Shown: piece by piece, positions 36,066 to 44,112 of the stretch
How the letters are laid out: the number at the start of each line of letters is the position of its first letter
Position numbering within the stretch: the first letter of the stretch is position 1
Assembly: GCA_903908065.1 (NCBI GenBank)
Contig: CAIVQO010000064.1
Location: 1-61,292, forward strand
Direction: 5' to 3'
Source: an uncultured beta proteobacterium
GTDB taxonomy: Bacteria > Pseudomonadota > Gammaproteobacteria > Burkholderiales > Rhodocyclaceae
Length of the DNA stretch: 61,292 nt
Notes under the pieces: model-generated
What the model was told of the DNA's origin: nothing
Seen by the model: the letters and a program-made list of their open reading frames with translations, nothing else
The model's database searches: none
Made by a program: the position numbers and the translations under genes

Positions 36066-38378
36066 ATGAAAAAAGTCGTGACGGTGACCCTGGGGTCGTC
36101 CAAGAAGGATTTCGAGTTCAAGACCAAATTCCTTGGGCAGGAATTTTCGGTGCGGCGTTTCGGCGCCGACAAGGACAGCACCAAGGCCTGGGAAATGCTG
36201 CGTCGCCAGCAGGCCAATGCCGATGTCATCGCGCTCTCCGACATGCCCGACCACTACCATGTCGGGCTGCGCACCATCATCAACAAGAAGTCACAGCACC
36301 TGTTGCAGGTGGTGACGCGGGTGCCGGTCACCACCGGCGCCAGCCTGCGCAGGTTGTTGCAGGTGCGCGCGGTGCGCCACGTGCAGAAGGAGCTGGGCAA
36401 CTACTTCAACAACAACCTGGTCCTGTTCCTCTCCGGCATGCGCAACTACGACATGGCGGTGGCCCTGTCCGATTACACCCGCAACCTGAGCTTTGCCGAC
36501 CCGGTGTTCCATGCCGCCTCCCCAGTGCTGTTGGGTTCGCTGGACCAGCTCGAACTCTTTGCCAAGGGCAAGGAACTGCTGCCCGAAGGGCTGCCGGGCG
36601 ACTTCCTCAAGGGCGTCCTTGGCACGCTGAAAAACAAGATCGTGGCCAATGCGGTGGACAAGTCGCAGGTCATCGTCGGCACCTTCCGCGAGATCCAGGC
36701 CGTGGCCTCGGGCCGCAACCTGGAGGGCAAGACGCTTATCACATCTGCCGTGGATGACGAGGCCTTCGCCTTCTTCGCCAAGCACAAGGTGAATCTGGCG
36801 GTGGACGTGACGCCGAAACTCTTCGACCAGGTGGTGGGCATCAGCACCATTACCGCCATGATCCTGGCTGCAACGGGCAAGGCCGAGTCGGAACTTACCG
36901 ATCACGATTTCGAGGAGATCCTGCACGAGCTGGACATCAAGCCGCGCCTGATCCACCCCACGGGGCATTTCCGCAACATCCGCCGCTTCGCCTTCGTCGT
37001 CCATCCGCTGAGCCAGGAATACATCAAGAAGGGTTTTCCGCTGCCCAAGGGCACGCCCAAGTTCATCATGGACAAGGTGGAGACGCTGGCTGCCTACATG
37101 CCGCCCATGGTGTACTGCAAGATGAGCAACATCGTCTCGCCGACGGGGGCCGAGGCAGAAGGCTGGCTGATTTCGGTCGGCGGCACGCCCAAGGAAATGC
37201 TCTCGCACAGCCCCGAGTTCACCTATCGGCGCCTGCTCCACGCAGCAAAGATCGCCGAAGGCCTGGGCGCGCAGATCATGGGCCTGGGCGCCTTCACCAA
37301 GGTGGTCGGCGATGCGGGCGTGACCGTGGCGCGCCGCGCCGATATCCCGATCACCACCGGCAACAGCTATTCGGCATCGGGGGCGCTGTGGGCCGCGGCC
37401 GACGCCATGCGCCGCATGGGGATGATCAAGGTGACCAAGGAGTCGAAGCGGGTGCCGGCCAAGACCATGGTGATCGGCGCCACGGGTTCCATCGGCTCGG
37501 TCAGCGCGCGCCTGTTGGCAATGGCCTTCGATGAGGTGGTGATCGCCGGTCGCGACATGAAGAAGCTCAACGAGCTGCGCGATTCGATCCTGCAGGACAC
37601 GCCGGATGCCAAAGTCATTTGTTCGACGGATTACGACAGCCTGCTGGCCGACATGGACATGATCGTCACCTCGACCTCGGGCGCCGGCAAGAAGATCCTT
37701 GACATCACCAAGGTCAAGCCGGGCTGCGTCATCACCGACGTCGCGCGACCGCTCGACCTGCCGCCCTCGGAGGTCGCCAAGCGCCCGGACGTACTGGTGA
37801 TCGAGTCGGGTGAGATCGAACTGCCGACGCCGGTCAAGGGCATGAAGTCGATCGGCCTGCCGAAGAACGTGATTTACGCCTGCCTGGCGGAAACCATCGT
37901 GCTGGCGCTGGAAGGCCGCTTCGAGGTCTTCACCATTGGCCGCGATACCGAGTGGGAGAAGGTCAAGGAAATCTACAAACTCGGCCTCAAGCACGGCATG
38001 AAACTGTCGGCGATCTCAGGCGTCAAGGGTGTGTACAGCGACGAGGACATCGCCAAGGTGGTGGCCCTGGCGAAGAAGGCGAGGCGTACCTGGAAGGGCG
38101 GCAGCGCTGCCGCTCCGGCGAAGGCGGCACCCTCCAAGGCGGCGCCAAAGAAAGCGGCCCCCAAGCCGCCCGCCGTCGATAAGCCAGCGGGCGCGAAACC
38201 TGCCGCCAAAAAGGCCGTAGCGAAGAGGCCTGCGGCCAACAAGCCAGCAGTCAAGAAGCCAGCAGTCAAGAAGGCGACTGCCGAGGCCGCCGCCGCCGCG
38301 GCGAAGCCGGCCGCGACCAAGGCTTCGGCTCCGAAGGGCGCCGCCAAGGCCGCCACGCGCAAGAAGACGACGGCATAA
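36066..38378 (+). CDS. Acyl-ACP-reductase-like protein with N-terminal extension and H1-like tail
   Basis: 770 residues in three parts. Residues 1-300: an unrecognised domain (starts MKKVVTVTLGSSKK). Residues about 310-670 align by eye with cyanobacterial long-chain acyl-ACP reductase: MGLGAFTKVVGDAG (about 405), ITTGNSYSASG (about 430), Rossmann VIGATGSIGS (about 470), and IYACLAETIVLALEG, whose Cys near 606 matches the acyl-enzyme Cys of that enzyme. Residues 676-770: Ala/Lys/Pro repeats. It probably makes fatty aldehyde from acyl-ACP or acyl-CoA. ATG at 36066 chosen over GTG 36063. Confidence 0.8.
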   Translation: MKKVVTVTLGSSKKDFEFKTKFLGQEFSVRRFGADKDSTKAWEMLRRQQANADVIALSDMPDHYHVGLRTIINKKSQHLLQVVTRVPVTTGASLRRLLQVRAVRHVQKELGNYFNNNLVLFLSGMRNYDMAVALSDYTRNLSFADPVFHAASPVLLGSLDQLELFAKGKELLPEGLPGDFLKGVLGTLKNKIVANAVDKSQVIVGTFREIQAVASGRNLEGKTLITSAVDDEAFAFFAKHKVNLAVDVTPKLFDQVVGISTITAMILAATGKAESELTDHDFEEILHELDIKPRLIHPTGHFRNIRRFAFVVHPLSQEYIKKGFPLPKGTPKFIMDKVETLAAYMPPMVYCKMSNIVSPTGAEAEGWLISVGGTPKEMLSHSPEFTYRRLLHAAKIAEGLGAQIMGLGAFTKVVGDAGVTVARRADIPITTGNSYSASGALWAAADAMRRMGMIKVTKESKRVPAKTMVIGATGSIGSVSARLLAMAFDEVVIAGRDMKKLNELRDSILQDTPDAKVICSTDYDSLLADMDMIVTSTSGAGKKILDITKVKPGCVITDVARPLDLPPSEVAKRPDVLVIESGEIELPTPVKGMKSIGLPKNVIYACLAETIVLALEGRFEVFTIGRDTEWEKVKEIYKLGLKHGMKLSAISGVKGVYSDEDIAKVVALAKKARRTWKGGSAAAPAKAAPSKAAPKKAAPKPPAVDKPAGAKPAAKKAVAKRPAANKPAVKKPAVKKATAEAAAAAAKPAATKASAPKGAAKAATRKKTTA

Positions 38379-38394
38379 GTCCGGCTTTGCTTCT

Positions 38395-38415
38395 CCCCGC
38401 TGCCACGCAGCGGGG
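38395..38415 (+). terminator. Hairpin after the reductase gene
   Basis: CCCCGCTG (38395-38402), loop CCACG, CAGCGGGG (38408-38415). An 8-bp GC stem 17 bp after the stop, without T-run. It separates the reductase gene from the phasin gene, which probably has its own promoter in 38430-38480. Confidence 0.55.
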
Positions 38416-38553
38416 CCGTGGCGGTGAGGCCGCGGTCATTAGTGTGCTTTCTCTAATCCCGGTCGCTAGACTGCTCTCTGTAGGCAGGCGTTGCCACCGG
38501 CTTCATGCGGTGCGACGACAGAGACAGGTCACAGCACAACTTTGGAGAATGCA

Positions 38554-39054
38554 ATGGTCAAGAAACTCGTAGTGAAAAAACTCAAGTCTGTCGCCATGGA
38601 CAGCCAGCTTTCCGCAACGATCCGCGATTCGGCAGAGCAGATCTGGCTTGCCGGACTCGGCGCCTTTGCCAAGGCTCAGGAAGAAGGCACCAAGGTGTTC
38701 GATGCCCTGATCCGCGAAGGCGAAGCCATCCAGAAGAAGACCCGCAAGGTGACCGAGGACAAGGTGACCGAAATGGCTGCCAAGGCCACGGGTACCTGGG
38801 ACAAGCTGGAGCAGGTGTTCGAAGGCCGCGTTGCGCGTGCCCTCAACAGCTTGGGCGTGCCGACCAAGGCTGATGTCGCCGCACTCTCGAAGCGCGTCGC
38901 CGAACTCAAGGCCGAGGTAGAGAAGCTCAATGGCGCCGCAACCCGTGCCGCGAAACCCAAGGCCGCACCGGCGCGCAAGCCCGCGGTCAAGGTGGTCAAG
39001 GCCGCCAAACCGGCCAAGCCAGCCGCCAAGCCGGAGCAGAAGGCCGCCGCCTAA
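38554..39054 (+). CDS. PhaF/PhaI-type phasin with Lys/Pro/Ala tail
   Basis: 166 residues. The N-terminal phasin domain (IWLAGLGAFAKAQEEGTKVF, about 29-48) is amphipathic and coats storage granules. A coiled-coil segment (VAALSKRVAELKAEVEKLN, about 108-126) gives oligomers. A roughly 38-residue Ala/Lys/Pro tail follows, as in Pseudomonas PhaF, where such a tail binds DNA and helps granule segregation. A TTGGAGA ribosome site precedes the ATG at 38554. It may coat PHA, neutral-lipid inclusions, or both. Confidence 0.92.
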   Translation: MVKKLVVKKLKSVAMDSQLSATIRDSAEQIWLAGLGAFAKAQEEGTKVFDALIREGEAIQKKTRKVTEDKVTEMAAKATGTWDKLEQVFEGRVARALNSLGVPTKADVAALSKRVAELKAEVEKLNGAATRAAKPKAAPARKPAVKVVKAAKPAKPAAKPEQKAAA

Positions 39055-39101
39055 GTGGTGACCGCGCTTGACGCGCCAGGCGTGACCGACGGGGGATGGC
39101 G

Positions 39102-40349
39102 ATGACACGCGGCCGCCAGCATGGACGGGCGGTGGCGCTGGCAGGAGGTGGTCCGCTCGGCGCGATCTATGAGGTCGGGGCCCTGATGGCGCTCTCAGAA
39201 GCGCTGGACGGGTTCGACTTCAACGATCTCGATGCCTACGTCGGCGTCAGCGCCGGCGGCTTCATCGCCGCCGGCTTGGCCAGCGGCCTCAGTCCGGCCT
39301 ACCTCTACCGCATGTTCATCGACAGCGAGGAGGCCGAGGTTCCCTTCGAGCCCGAGTTGCTGCTGCGTCCTGCCTTGCGTGAGTACGCCTCGCGTGCAGG
39401 CAGGTTGCCGGGCCTGCTGGCCGACGCCCTGCGCGAACTGCTGCGTAATCCGCTGCGCCCCGACCCGGTGGCCTCCTTTGCCCGCCTGGCGCGGGCGATC
39501 CCGGCCGGGGTGTTCGACAGCGACGGCATCGACGAATTCCTCTCGCGCCTCTTTGCGCGCCTGGGCATCGCCAATGACTTCCGGCAGTTGCCGCGGCGGC
39601 TTTACCTGGTCGCGACTGAACTCGACTCGGGCCGCGCGGTGGCCTTCGGCACGCCGGGCATGGAACATGTGCCGGTATCGCGTGCGGTGCAGGCCAGCGC
39701 CTCGCTGCCCGGGCTGTTCCCGCCGGTCAACATCGGCGGGCGCTGGTACGTCGACGGCGCGCTGAAGAAGACGTTGCACGCCTCGGTGGCGCTGAAGGAG
39801 GGCGCACGCCTGGTGTTCTGCATCAACCCGCTGGTGCCCTTCGATGCCCAACTCGCGGTGCGCGAACGCCACCTGCCGCATCGGCAACTGGTCGATGGCG
39901 GACTGCCAGCGGTGCTGGCGCAGACCTTCCGCGCCATCATCCATTCGCGCATGAAAACCGGCCTGGCGAAGTACGAGATCGAGTACCGCGATGCCGACGT
40001 GATCCTGTTCGAGCCCCGTCCCGACGACGCCGACATGTTCTTCAGCAACATGTTCAGCTATGCCGACCGCAAACGGCTGGCGCTCTTGGCCTATCGCCGC
40101 ACGCGCGAGGAACTGCTGCGCCGCTACGACGAATTGGCGCCCAGGCTCGCCCGGCACGGGGTGAGCATCAATCGCGCGGTGCTTGAGATGCCGCACGGCG
40201 CACCGGCGCGCCGCGTGGTGAGCCTGGCCCATCGGCGGGCCGGCGTTATGGGGCGCGCCGCGCTGGATCTTTCCGATACGCTGGACGACCTCGCCCGTGC
40301 CCTGCGGCGCCGGCGGCCGCCTCCCGCGTCGGGTCGCGCCGCGGCCTGA
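39102..40349 (+). CDS. Patatin-like phospholipase / acylhydrolase
   Basis: 415 residues. The oxyanion motif ALAGGGPLGAIYEVGAL, nucleophile elbow GVSAGG (Ser at about 50) and the dyad Asp in VDGALKK define a patatin domain. The second half (CINPLVPFDAQ onward) is the extension seen in DUF3336/patatin-like bacterial proteins. It hydrolyses phospholipid, triacylglycerol or possibly granule lipid. ATG at 39102 is better spaced from GGGGG than ATG 39096. The C-terminus is Arg/Pro/Ala-rich. Confidence 0.88.
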   Translation: MTRGRQHGRAVALAGGGPLGAIYEVGALMALSEALDGFDFNDLDAYVGVSAGGFIAAGLASGLSPAYLYRMFIDSEEAEVPFEPELLLRPALREYASRAGRLPGLLADALRELLRNPLRPDPVASFARLARAIPAGVFDSDGIDEFLSRLFARLGIANDFRQLPRRLYLVATELDSGRAVAFGTPGMEHVPVSRAVQASASLPGLFPPVNIGGRWYVDGALKKTLHASVALKEGARLVFCINPLVPFDAQLAVRERHLPHRQLVDGGLPAVLAQTFRAIIHSRMKTGLAKYEIEYRDADVILFEPRPDDADMFFSNMFSYADRKRLALLAYRRTREELLRRYDELAPRLARHGVSINRAVLEMPHGAPARRVVSLAHRRAGVMGRAALDLSDTLDDLARALRRRRPPPASGRAAA

Positions 40350-40411
40350 GGGCAGGGCTCGGCAGGGGGCGCATCTGCTATGCTCGACCAACACAGACCC
40401 GGTCCGACGTG

Positions 40412-41059
40412 ATGGAACGAAAGCCCAAGCGCCGCACGCGCGAGCGCATCCTCGAAACCTCGCTGCAGCTGTTCAACGACTTCGGCGAGCCGAACGTCAC
40501 CACGCAGTTGATTTCGGACGAGATGGGCATCAGCCCGGGCAATCTTTACTACCACTTCCACAACAAGGACGAGATCATCGAGTCGCTGTTCGCCGATTTC
40601 GAGCGCGACATCGACGACATCCTGTCCGCACCGACGCGGCGGGCGACGAACGTCGAAGACATCTGGCTATTCCTGCACCTGATCTTCGAGGTCATCTGGA
40701 AGTACCGCTTCCTCTACCGCGACATCAACGAACTGCTGTCGCGCAACCGCCTGCTGGAAACCCACTTCAAGCGCATCGTGGCGCGCAAGGTCAGTACCGC
40801 GACTGCTATCTGCAAGGGACTGGTCGCCACCGGCGACATGCGCGCAAACCCGGCCGAGATCCAGGCCCTGGCGGTCAACATGACCGTGGTCGCCACCTAC
40901 TGGCTGTCCTTCGAGTTCGTCAGCGACCCGCGCAAGAAGATCGATGGCAACAGCCTTTCCCGCGGTGCCTTCCAGGTCATGGCCTTGTCGGCTCCCTATC
41001 TCACCGGACGCTCGCGCAAGCTGTTCGAGGAAGTGTCGAAGAATTACCTGACGGACTGA
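40412..41059 (+). CDS. TetR family transcriptional regulator
   Basis: 215 residues. The N-terminal helix-turn-helix is RERILETSLQLFNDFGEPNV with ISPGNLYYHFHNKDEIIESL (about 12-57). The C-terminal ligand domain resembles the TetR_C_33-type domain (LLSRNRLLETHF). Probably senses an acyl-CoA or fatty acid and controls the surrounding lipid genes, by analogy to FadR/PsrA-type TetR proteins. ATG 40412 chosen; a GTG lies immediately upstream. Confidence 0.9.
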   Translation: MERKPKRRTRERILETSLQLFNDFGEPNVTTQLISDEMGISPGNLYYHFHNKDEIIESLFADFERDIDDILSAPTRRATNVEDIWLFLHLIFEVIWKYRFLYRDINELLSRNRLLETHFKRIVARKVSTATAICKGLVATGDMRANPAEIQALAVNMTVVATYWLSFEFVSDPRKKIDGNSLSRGAFQVMALSAPYLTGRSRKLFEEVSKNYLTD

Positions 41060-41068
41060 GGGCGCGAT

Positions 41069-41866
41069 ATGAGCCGCAGCAAAGCACAACAGCCATGGCA
41101 GGCCTTTCCGCACGCGGATCCGGCGTTCAATTACGCCGGTCCGGCGCTGAAGAAGAACTGGGAACGCCTGCACGGTGGCGATCGCGAGCCCTTCCCGGGC
41201 GATCCTGCCGTCGAGGAGGCCTGGCGCCTCTATCACCGGGGAGAGTTCCAGGCTGCTTGCGATGCCGGCCTCACGGCCGGTTTGGATGGTTACAACGCGG
41301 CCAACAAGGCGGCCATGATCCACGCCACCTACCTCGAAGATGACGAGCGTCGCAAGCTGGCGGCGTTCCAGAGCATCGCCACGCGCTGCGACGAACTGCA
41401 GCGGGCCCAACCGAAGAACGTCAATGGGCATTACTTCCAGGCTTACGCGCTGGGCCGCTACAGTCAGGGCATTTCGGTACTGAAGGCATTGACCGACGGC
41501 CTGGGCGGGCGCATCAAGTCCGCGCTCGAGGCGAGCCTGCGCCTGGACCCGAAGCACGCCGAAGCGCACATTGCGCTGGGCGCCTACCATGCTGAGGTGG
41601 TGGACAAGATGGGTGCGATGGTCGCCAAGCTGACCTACGGCGCGAGCAAGGAAGTCGCCCTCAAGCACTTCGATGCGGCCTTGAAGCTGATTCCGGGGTC
41701 GGCGATTGCCCGCATCGAGTATGCCAATGCCCTGGTTCTGCTGTTCGGCGACAAGCGCATGAACGATGCGGTCGATTTCTACGAGCAGGCCGCCGCGGCT
41801 ACGCCGGCGGACGCCATGGAAAAGCTCGACGTCGAACTGGCGAAGTCGGAACTGGAAGAAGAGTAG
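41069..41866 (+). CDS. TPR-like repeat protein
   Basis: 265 residues, no signal peptide. Helical repeats of TPR type are visible at AEAHIALGAYHAEVVDKMGA (about 171-190), ALKHFDAALKLIPGSAIARI and AVDFYEQAAAATPADAMEK. The N-terminal 45 residues (FPHADPAFNYAGPALKKNW) are unusual. A probable protein-interaction scaffold. It follows the TetR gene by 9 bp and ends 3 bp from the convergent wax synthase gene. Confidence 0.8.
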   Translation: MSRSKAQQPWQAFPHADPAFNYAGPALKKNWERLHGGDREPFPGDPAVEEAWRLYHRGEFQAACDAGLTAGLDGYNAANKAAMIHATYLEDDERRKLAAFQSIATRCDELQRAQPKNVNGHYFQAYALGRYSQGISVLKALTDGLGGRIKSALEASLRLDPKHAEAHIALGAYHAEVVDKMGAMVAKLTYGASKEVALKHFDAALKLIPGSAIARIEYANALVLLFGDKRMNDAVDFYEQAAAATPADAMEKLDVELAKSELEEE

Positions 41867-41869
41867 CGG

Positions 41870-43510
41870 CTAGGCGGTCCGGCGGAAGCGCTTCGGTATC
41901 CGGCGCGGGGCCGCCGGCTTCGGCGTCATGTCGCCGGCTTCGCCGGAGTCGGCATCCACCGCTGACGGAGCGGGTGATCGGGCGGTACGCACTGCAGATT
42001 TTGCCTTGGGCCTTGGTTTCGGCGGCATCGGCTTCGTTGCCTTCTTCGCGCCGGTGACGCGGCGGCCGAACAGCTTTTCTTCTGCCAGCAGCGGGTCGAG
42101 CGGCTGGTCCCATTCCAGCATCAGCAGCGCTAGCAGCATCTTCTCGAACTCGGCGGCGAACAGCGGCGTCACAGCCTCCGGGTCGGGAATGAAATGCCGG
42201 TCGCTGATCAGGCTGAACTGGACCGTGTCGTTGTAGCTGAGGATGGAGACCCCGACCCCGATGTCGCCCGATTGCGGCACCCAGAACATGCACTGATCGA
42301 GCCGGTTGCCGGCGAGGTAAAGGGGCTGCTTCGGTCCCGGGACATTGGTCATCACAGTGCTGGCCTTGGCCGCCAACATGTCGAGGAAGGCCTGCTGTGC
42401 CAGTTTTGGCGCCAGGCCGACCGCGGCGAGGACACCCAGGGTCAGTGGTGGCTGGAAGGAGTGCTTCAGTTCGTCCATGCGCTCGCGTACCAGGAACAGG
42501 CGCGCGAAGGGATTCGCTTCCCAGATCGGCAGCGAGAGCGTGACCAGGCCGAAGCGGTTGCCGAGGGTGCCCTCGTCGCGCGCGGAACGCAGGTTGACCG
42601 GCACCATGGCCCGTATCTCTACGCCGTCGACGTTCTCGCCCTTCTGTTCGAGATAGGCGCGAAAGGCGCCGGCCACGGCGGACAGCAGCACGTCGTTGAC
42701 CGAACAGCCGAGGGCCTTGCCCAGTGCCTTGACCTCGCCAAGGGGCATCGGCTCGGCCCAGGCCACGCGCTTCACGGTGCTGGTGTGGCCCTTGAGACTA
42801 GTGGGCGAGTCGGGCGGCATTGCCAGCAGCTTGGCGAGTTCGGCAAGCAAGCCGATGCCGTATTGGCCATAGGTCTGCAGGCGGTCAGGGTCCTGCGCCA
42901 GTGTAATCGCCTGGTGACCCAGATCGCTACCGGCATGGACGGCGGTACCCAGGGTTTCGACCAGGGTTTCCAGCAGGCCGCGCGAGGGCTCATCGGCATC
43001 GAACTCGTCCTCGTCGTCCGCTTGCTGCGCTTCCCGCGGCGCGGAATCCGGCGATTCGTCGGTCAGAGAGAGGACCACGCCGACCAGCGCTATGCCATCG
43101 GCAATGCTGTGGTGGATGCGCACCACCATGGCCGAGCCGCCTTCGTAATCCTCGATCAGCTCGAAGCGCCAGAGCGGCTTGCCGGGGTTGAGCGGTTGCA
43201 CAGCGAGTTCGCTGGCCAGCGCCTGCAGGCCGGCCTTGCCGGAGCCCTTGGGCAAGGCGCGGCGGCGCAGGTGGGCGTCAAGGTCGAAATCGGGATCGTC
43301 TTCCCAGAAGGCGCCACCGACTTCCTGCACCGCGCATTGGCGAAAGCGCCGGTAACGACCCAGCAGGCGGTCCGCGATGGTGGCGCGCAAACGCGCAAAA
43401 TCCATGCGTTCGGCGAAAACCATGACGCCAACGATCATCATCAGGTTGGTCGGGCGGTCCATCCGCAACCAGGCCGTATCAACGGCGGACATTCTCTCGC
43501 GTCGGGGCAT
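41870..43510 (-). CDS. Wax ester synthase / diacylglycerol acyltransferase (WS/DGAT) with basic tail
   Basis: 546 residues. The WES acyltransferase domain starts SAVDTAWLRMDRPTNLM. The catalytic HHSIADG lies near residue 140, and the second conserved block is NVPGPKQPLYLAG with the downstream SYN motif (SILSYNDTVQFSL). It esterifies acyl-CoA with fatty alcohol or diacylglycerol at the membrane or lipid body. The last roughly 65 residues are Lys/Arg/Pro-rich (AKKATKPMPPKPRPKAKS), unlike typical members. ATG 43510 has TGGAAG correctly spaced. Divergent from the acyl-CoA-binding protein gene. Confidence 0.93.
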   Translation of the reverse strand: MPRRERMSAVDTAWLRMDRPTNLMMIVGVMVFAERMDFARLRATIADRLLGRYRRFRQCAVQEVGGAFWEDDPDFDLDAHLRRRALPKGSGKAGLQALASELAVQPLNPGKPLWRFELIEDYEGGSAMVVRIHHSIADGIALVGVVLSLTDESPDSAPREAQQADDEDEFDADEPSRGLLETLVETLGTAVHAGSDLGHQAITLAQDPDRLQTYGQYGIGLLAELAKLLAMPPDSPTSLKGHTSTVKRVAWAEPMPLGEVKALGKALGCSVNDVLLSAVAGAFRAYLEQKGENVDGVEIRAMVPVNLRSARDEGTLGNRFGLVTLSLPIWEANPFARLFLVRERMDELKHSFQPPLTLGVLAAVGLAPKLAQQAFLDMLAAKASTVMTNVPGPKQPLYLAGNRLDQCMFWVPQSGDIGVGVSILSYNDTVQFSLISDRHFIPDPEAVTPLFAAEFEKMLLALLMLEWDQPLDPLLAEEKLFGRRVTGAKKATKPMPPKPRPKAKSAVRTARSPAPSAVDADSGEAGDMTPKPAAPRRIPKRFRRTA

Positions 43511-43551
43511 CGTCATCTTCCAAAAAGGTGCGGAGGTATCACTGGGGTACC

Positions 43552-43572
43552 GTCCCGGCAATTAGCCGGGAC
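43552..43572. repeat. Palindromic repeat, copy A
   Basis: GTCCCGGC, AATTA, GCCGGGAC, flanked by TACC on the left and ATAT on the right. A second copy follows 16 bp later with the same flanks. Confidence 0.75.
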
Positions 43573-43588
43573 ATATCGCGAGGATACC

Positions 43589-43609
43589 GTCTCGGCCAAT
43601 GGCCGAGAC
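43589..43609. repeat. Palindromic repeat, copy B
   Basis: GTCTCGGCC, AAT, GGCCGAGAC, again flanked by TACC and ATAT. It ends directly before a TATAAT box (43611-43616) that may serve the acyl-CoA-binding protein gene, so the palindrome covers the -35 region and could be an operator. Confidence 0.75.
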
Positions 43610-43665
43610 ATATAATAGTTCAGCCTATCTTGGGCGACCATTCCTTCCTTTACGGTGACGACGAC

Positions 43666-43923
43666 ATGAGCAATCTCAAGAAGAAGTTCGAAGCGGCGGT
43701 GGCCGATTCCAAGAAGCTCTCCGAGCGCCCTTCCAACGATGTGCTGTTGCAGCTGTATGCGCTTTACAAGCAGGGCAGCGAGGGCGATGTGGAAGGCAAG
43801 CGCCCCGGCTTTACAGACATGGTGGGCCGCGCCAAGTATGACGCCTGGGCGGCGGTCAAGGGCACGGACTCCGAGGATGCCATGCAGCAATACATCGACC
43901 TGGTGAATTCGCTGAAGGGCTGA
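43666..43923 (+). CDS. Acyl-CoA-binding protein (ACBP)
   Basis: 85 residues with the four-helix ACBP fold: LKKKFEAAVADSKKLSERPS, then LLQLYALYKQGSEGDV (acyl-CoA pocket), KRPGFTDMVGRAKYDAWAAV (Lys/Tyr contacts to CoA) and AMQQYIDLVNSL. It buffers long-chain acyl-CoA in the cytosol. ACBP is common in eukaryotes and patchy in bacteria. Divergent from WS/DGAT, to which it could supply acyl-CoA. The promoter has TATAAT at 43611 with a palindrome over the -35 region. Confidence 0.94.
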   Translation: MSNLKKKFEAAVADSKKLSERPSNDVLLQLYALYKQGSEGDVEGKRPGFTDMVGRAKYDAWAAVKGTDSEDAMQQYIDLVNSLKG

Positions 43924-43936
43924 TTTTCAAACGCGT

Positions 43937-43958
43937 CGCCCGGGCGGTGTCCCGGGCG
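43937..43958 (+). terminator. Hairpin after the ACBP gene
   Basis: CGCCCGGG (43937-43944), loop CGGTGT, CCCGGGCG (43951-43958). A perfect 8-bp stem 13 bp after the stop. No T-run, moderate support as a terminator. Confidence 0.55.
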
Positions 43959-43989
43959 GATGCCTCCCCGGCGCAGCGCCCGGCTGGCG

Positions 43990-44112
43990 GCGCTGCGATC
44001 GAGGGCTACCGCCAACCGGAGGCCCGCCGCGATCGAACTGGTTGCCGAGTTGCCGAAGACGGCGGTCGGCAAGATCGACAAGAACCGGCTGCGCGCCCTG
44101 CTCAGGGGCTGA
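43990..44112 (+). pseudogene. C-terminal remnant of an acyl-CoA synthetase
   Basis: The frame ending at TGA 44112 reads AIELVAELPKTAVGKIDKNR followed by LRALLRG. This is the unmistakable end of an AMP-forming acyl-CoA ligase, whose GKI Lys is catalytic. The preceding EGYRQPEA segment (about 44000-44024) also belongs to that domain but lies in another frame. There is no room for the rest of the gene, so this is a decayed 3' scrap. It suggests a ligase once stood beside ACBP. It overlaps the end of the minus-strand kinase gene. Confidence 0.8.

Noticed and set aside
36291-37994. 567-codon minus-strand frame opposite the acyl-ACP-reductase-like gene
   Set aside because: Shadow frame with low-complexity His/Arg/Gln content; the plus strand has a clear catalytic core.
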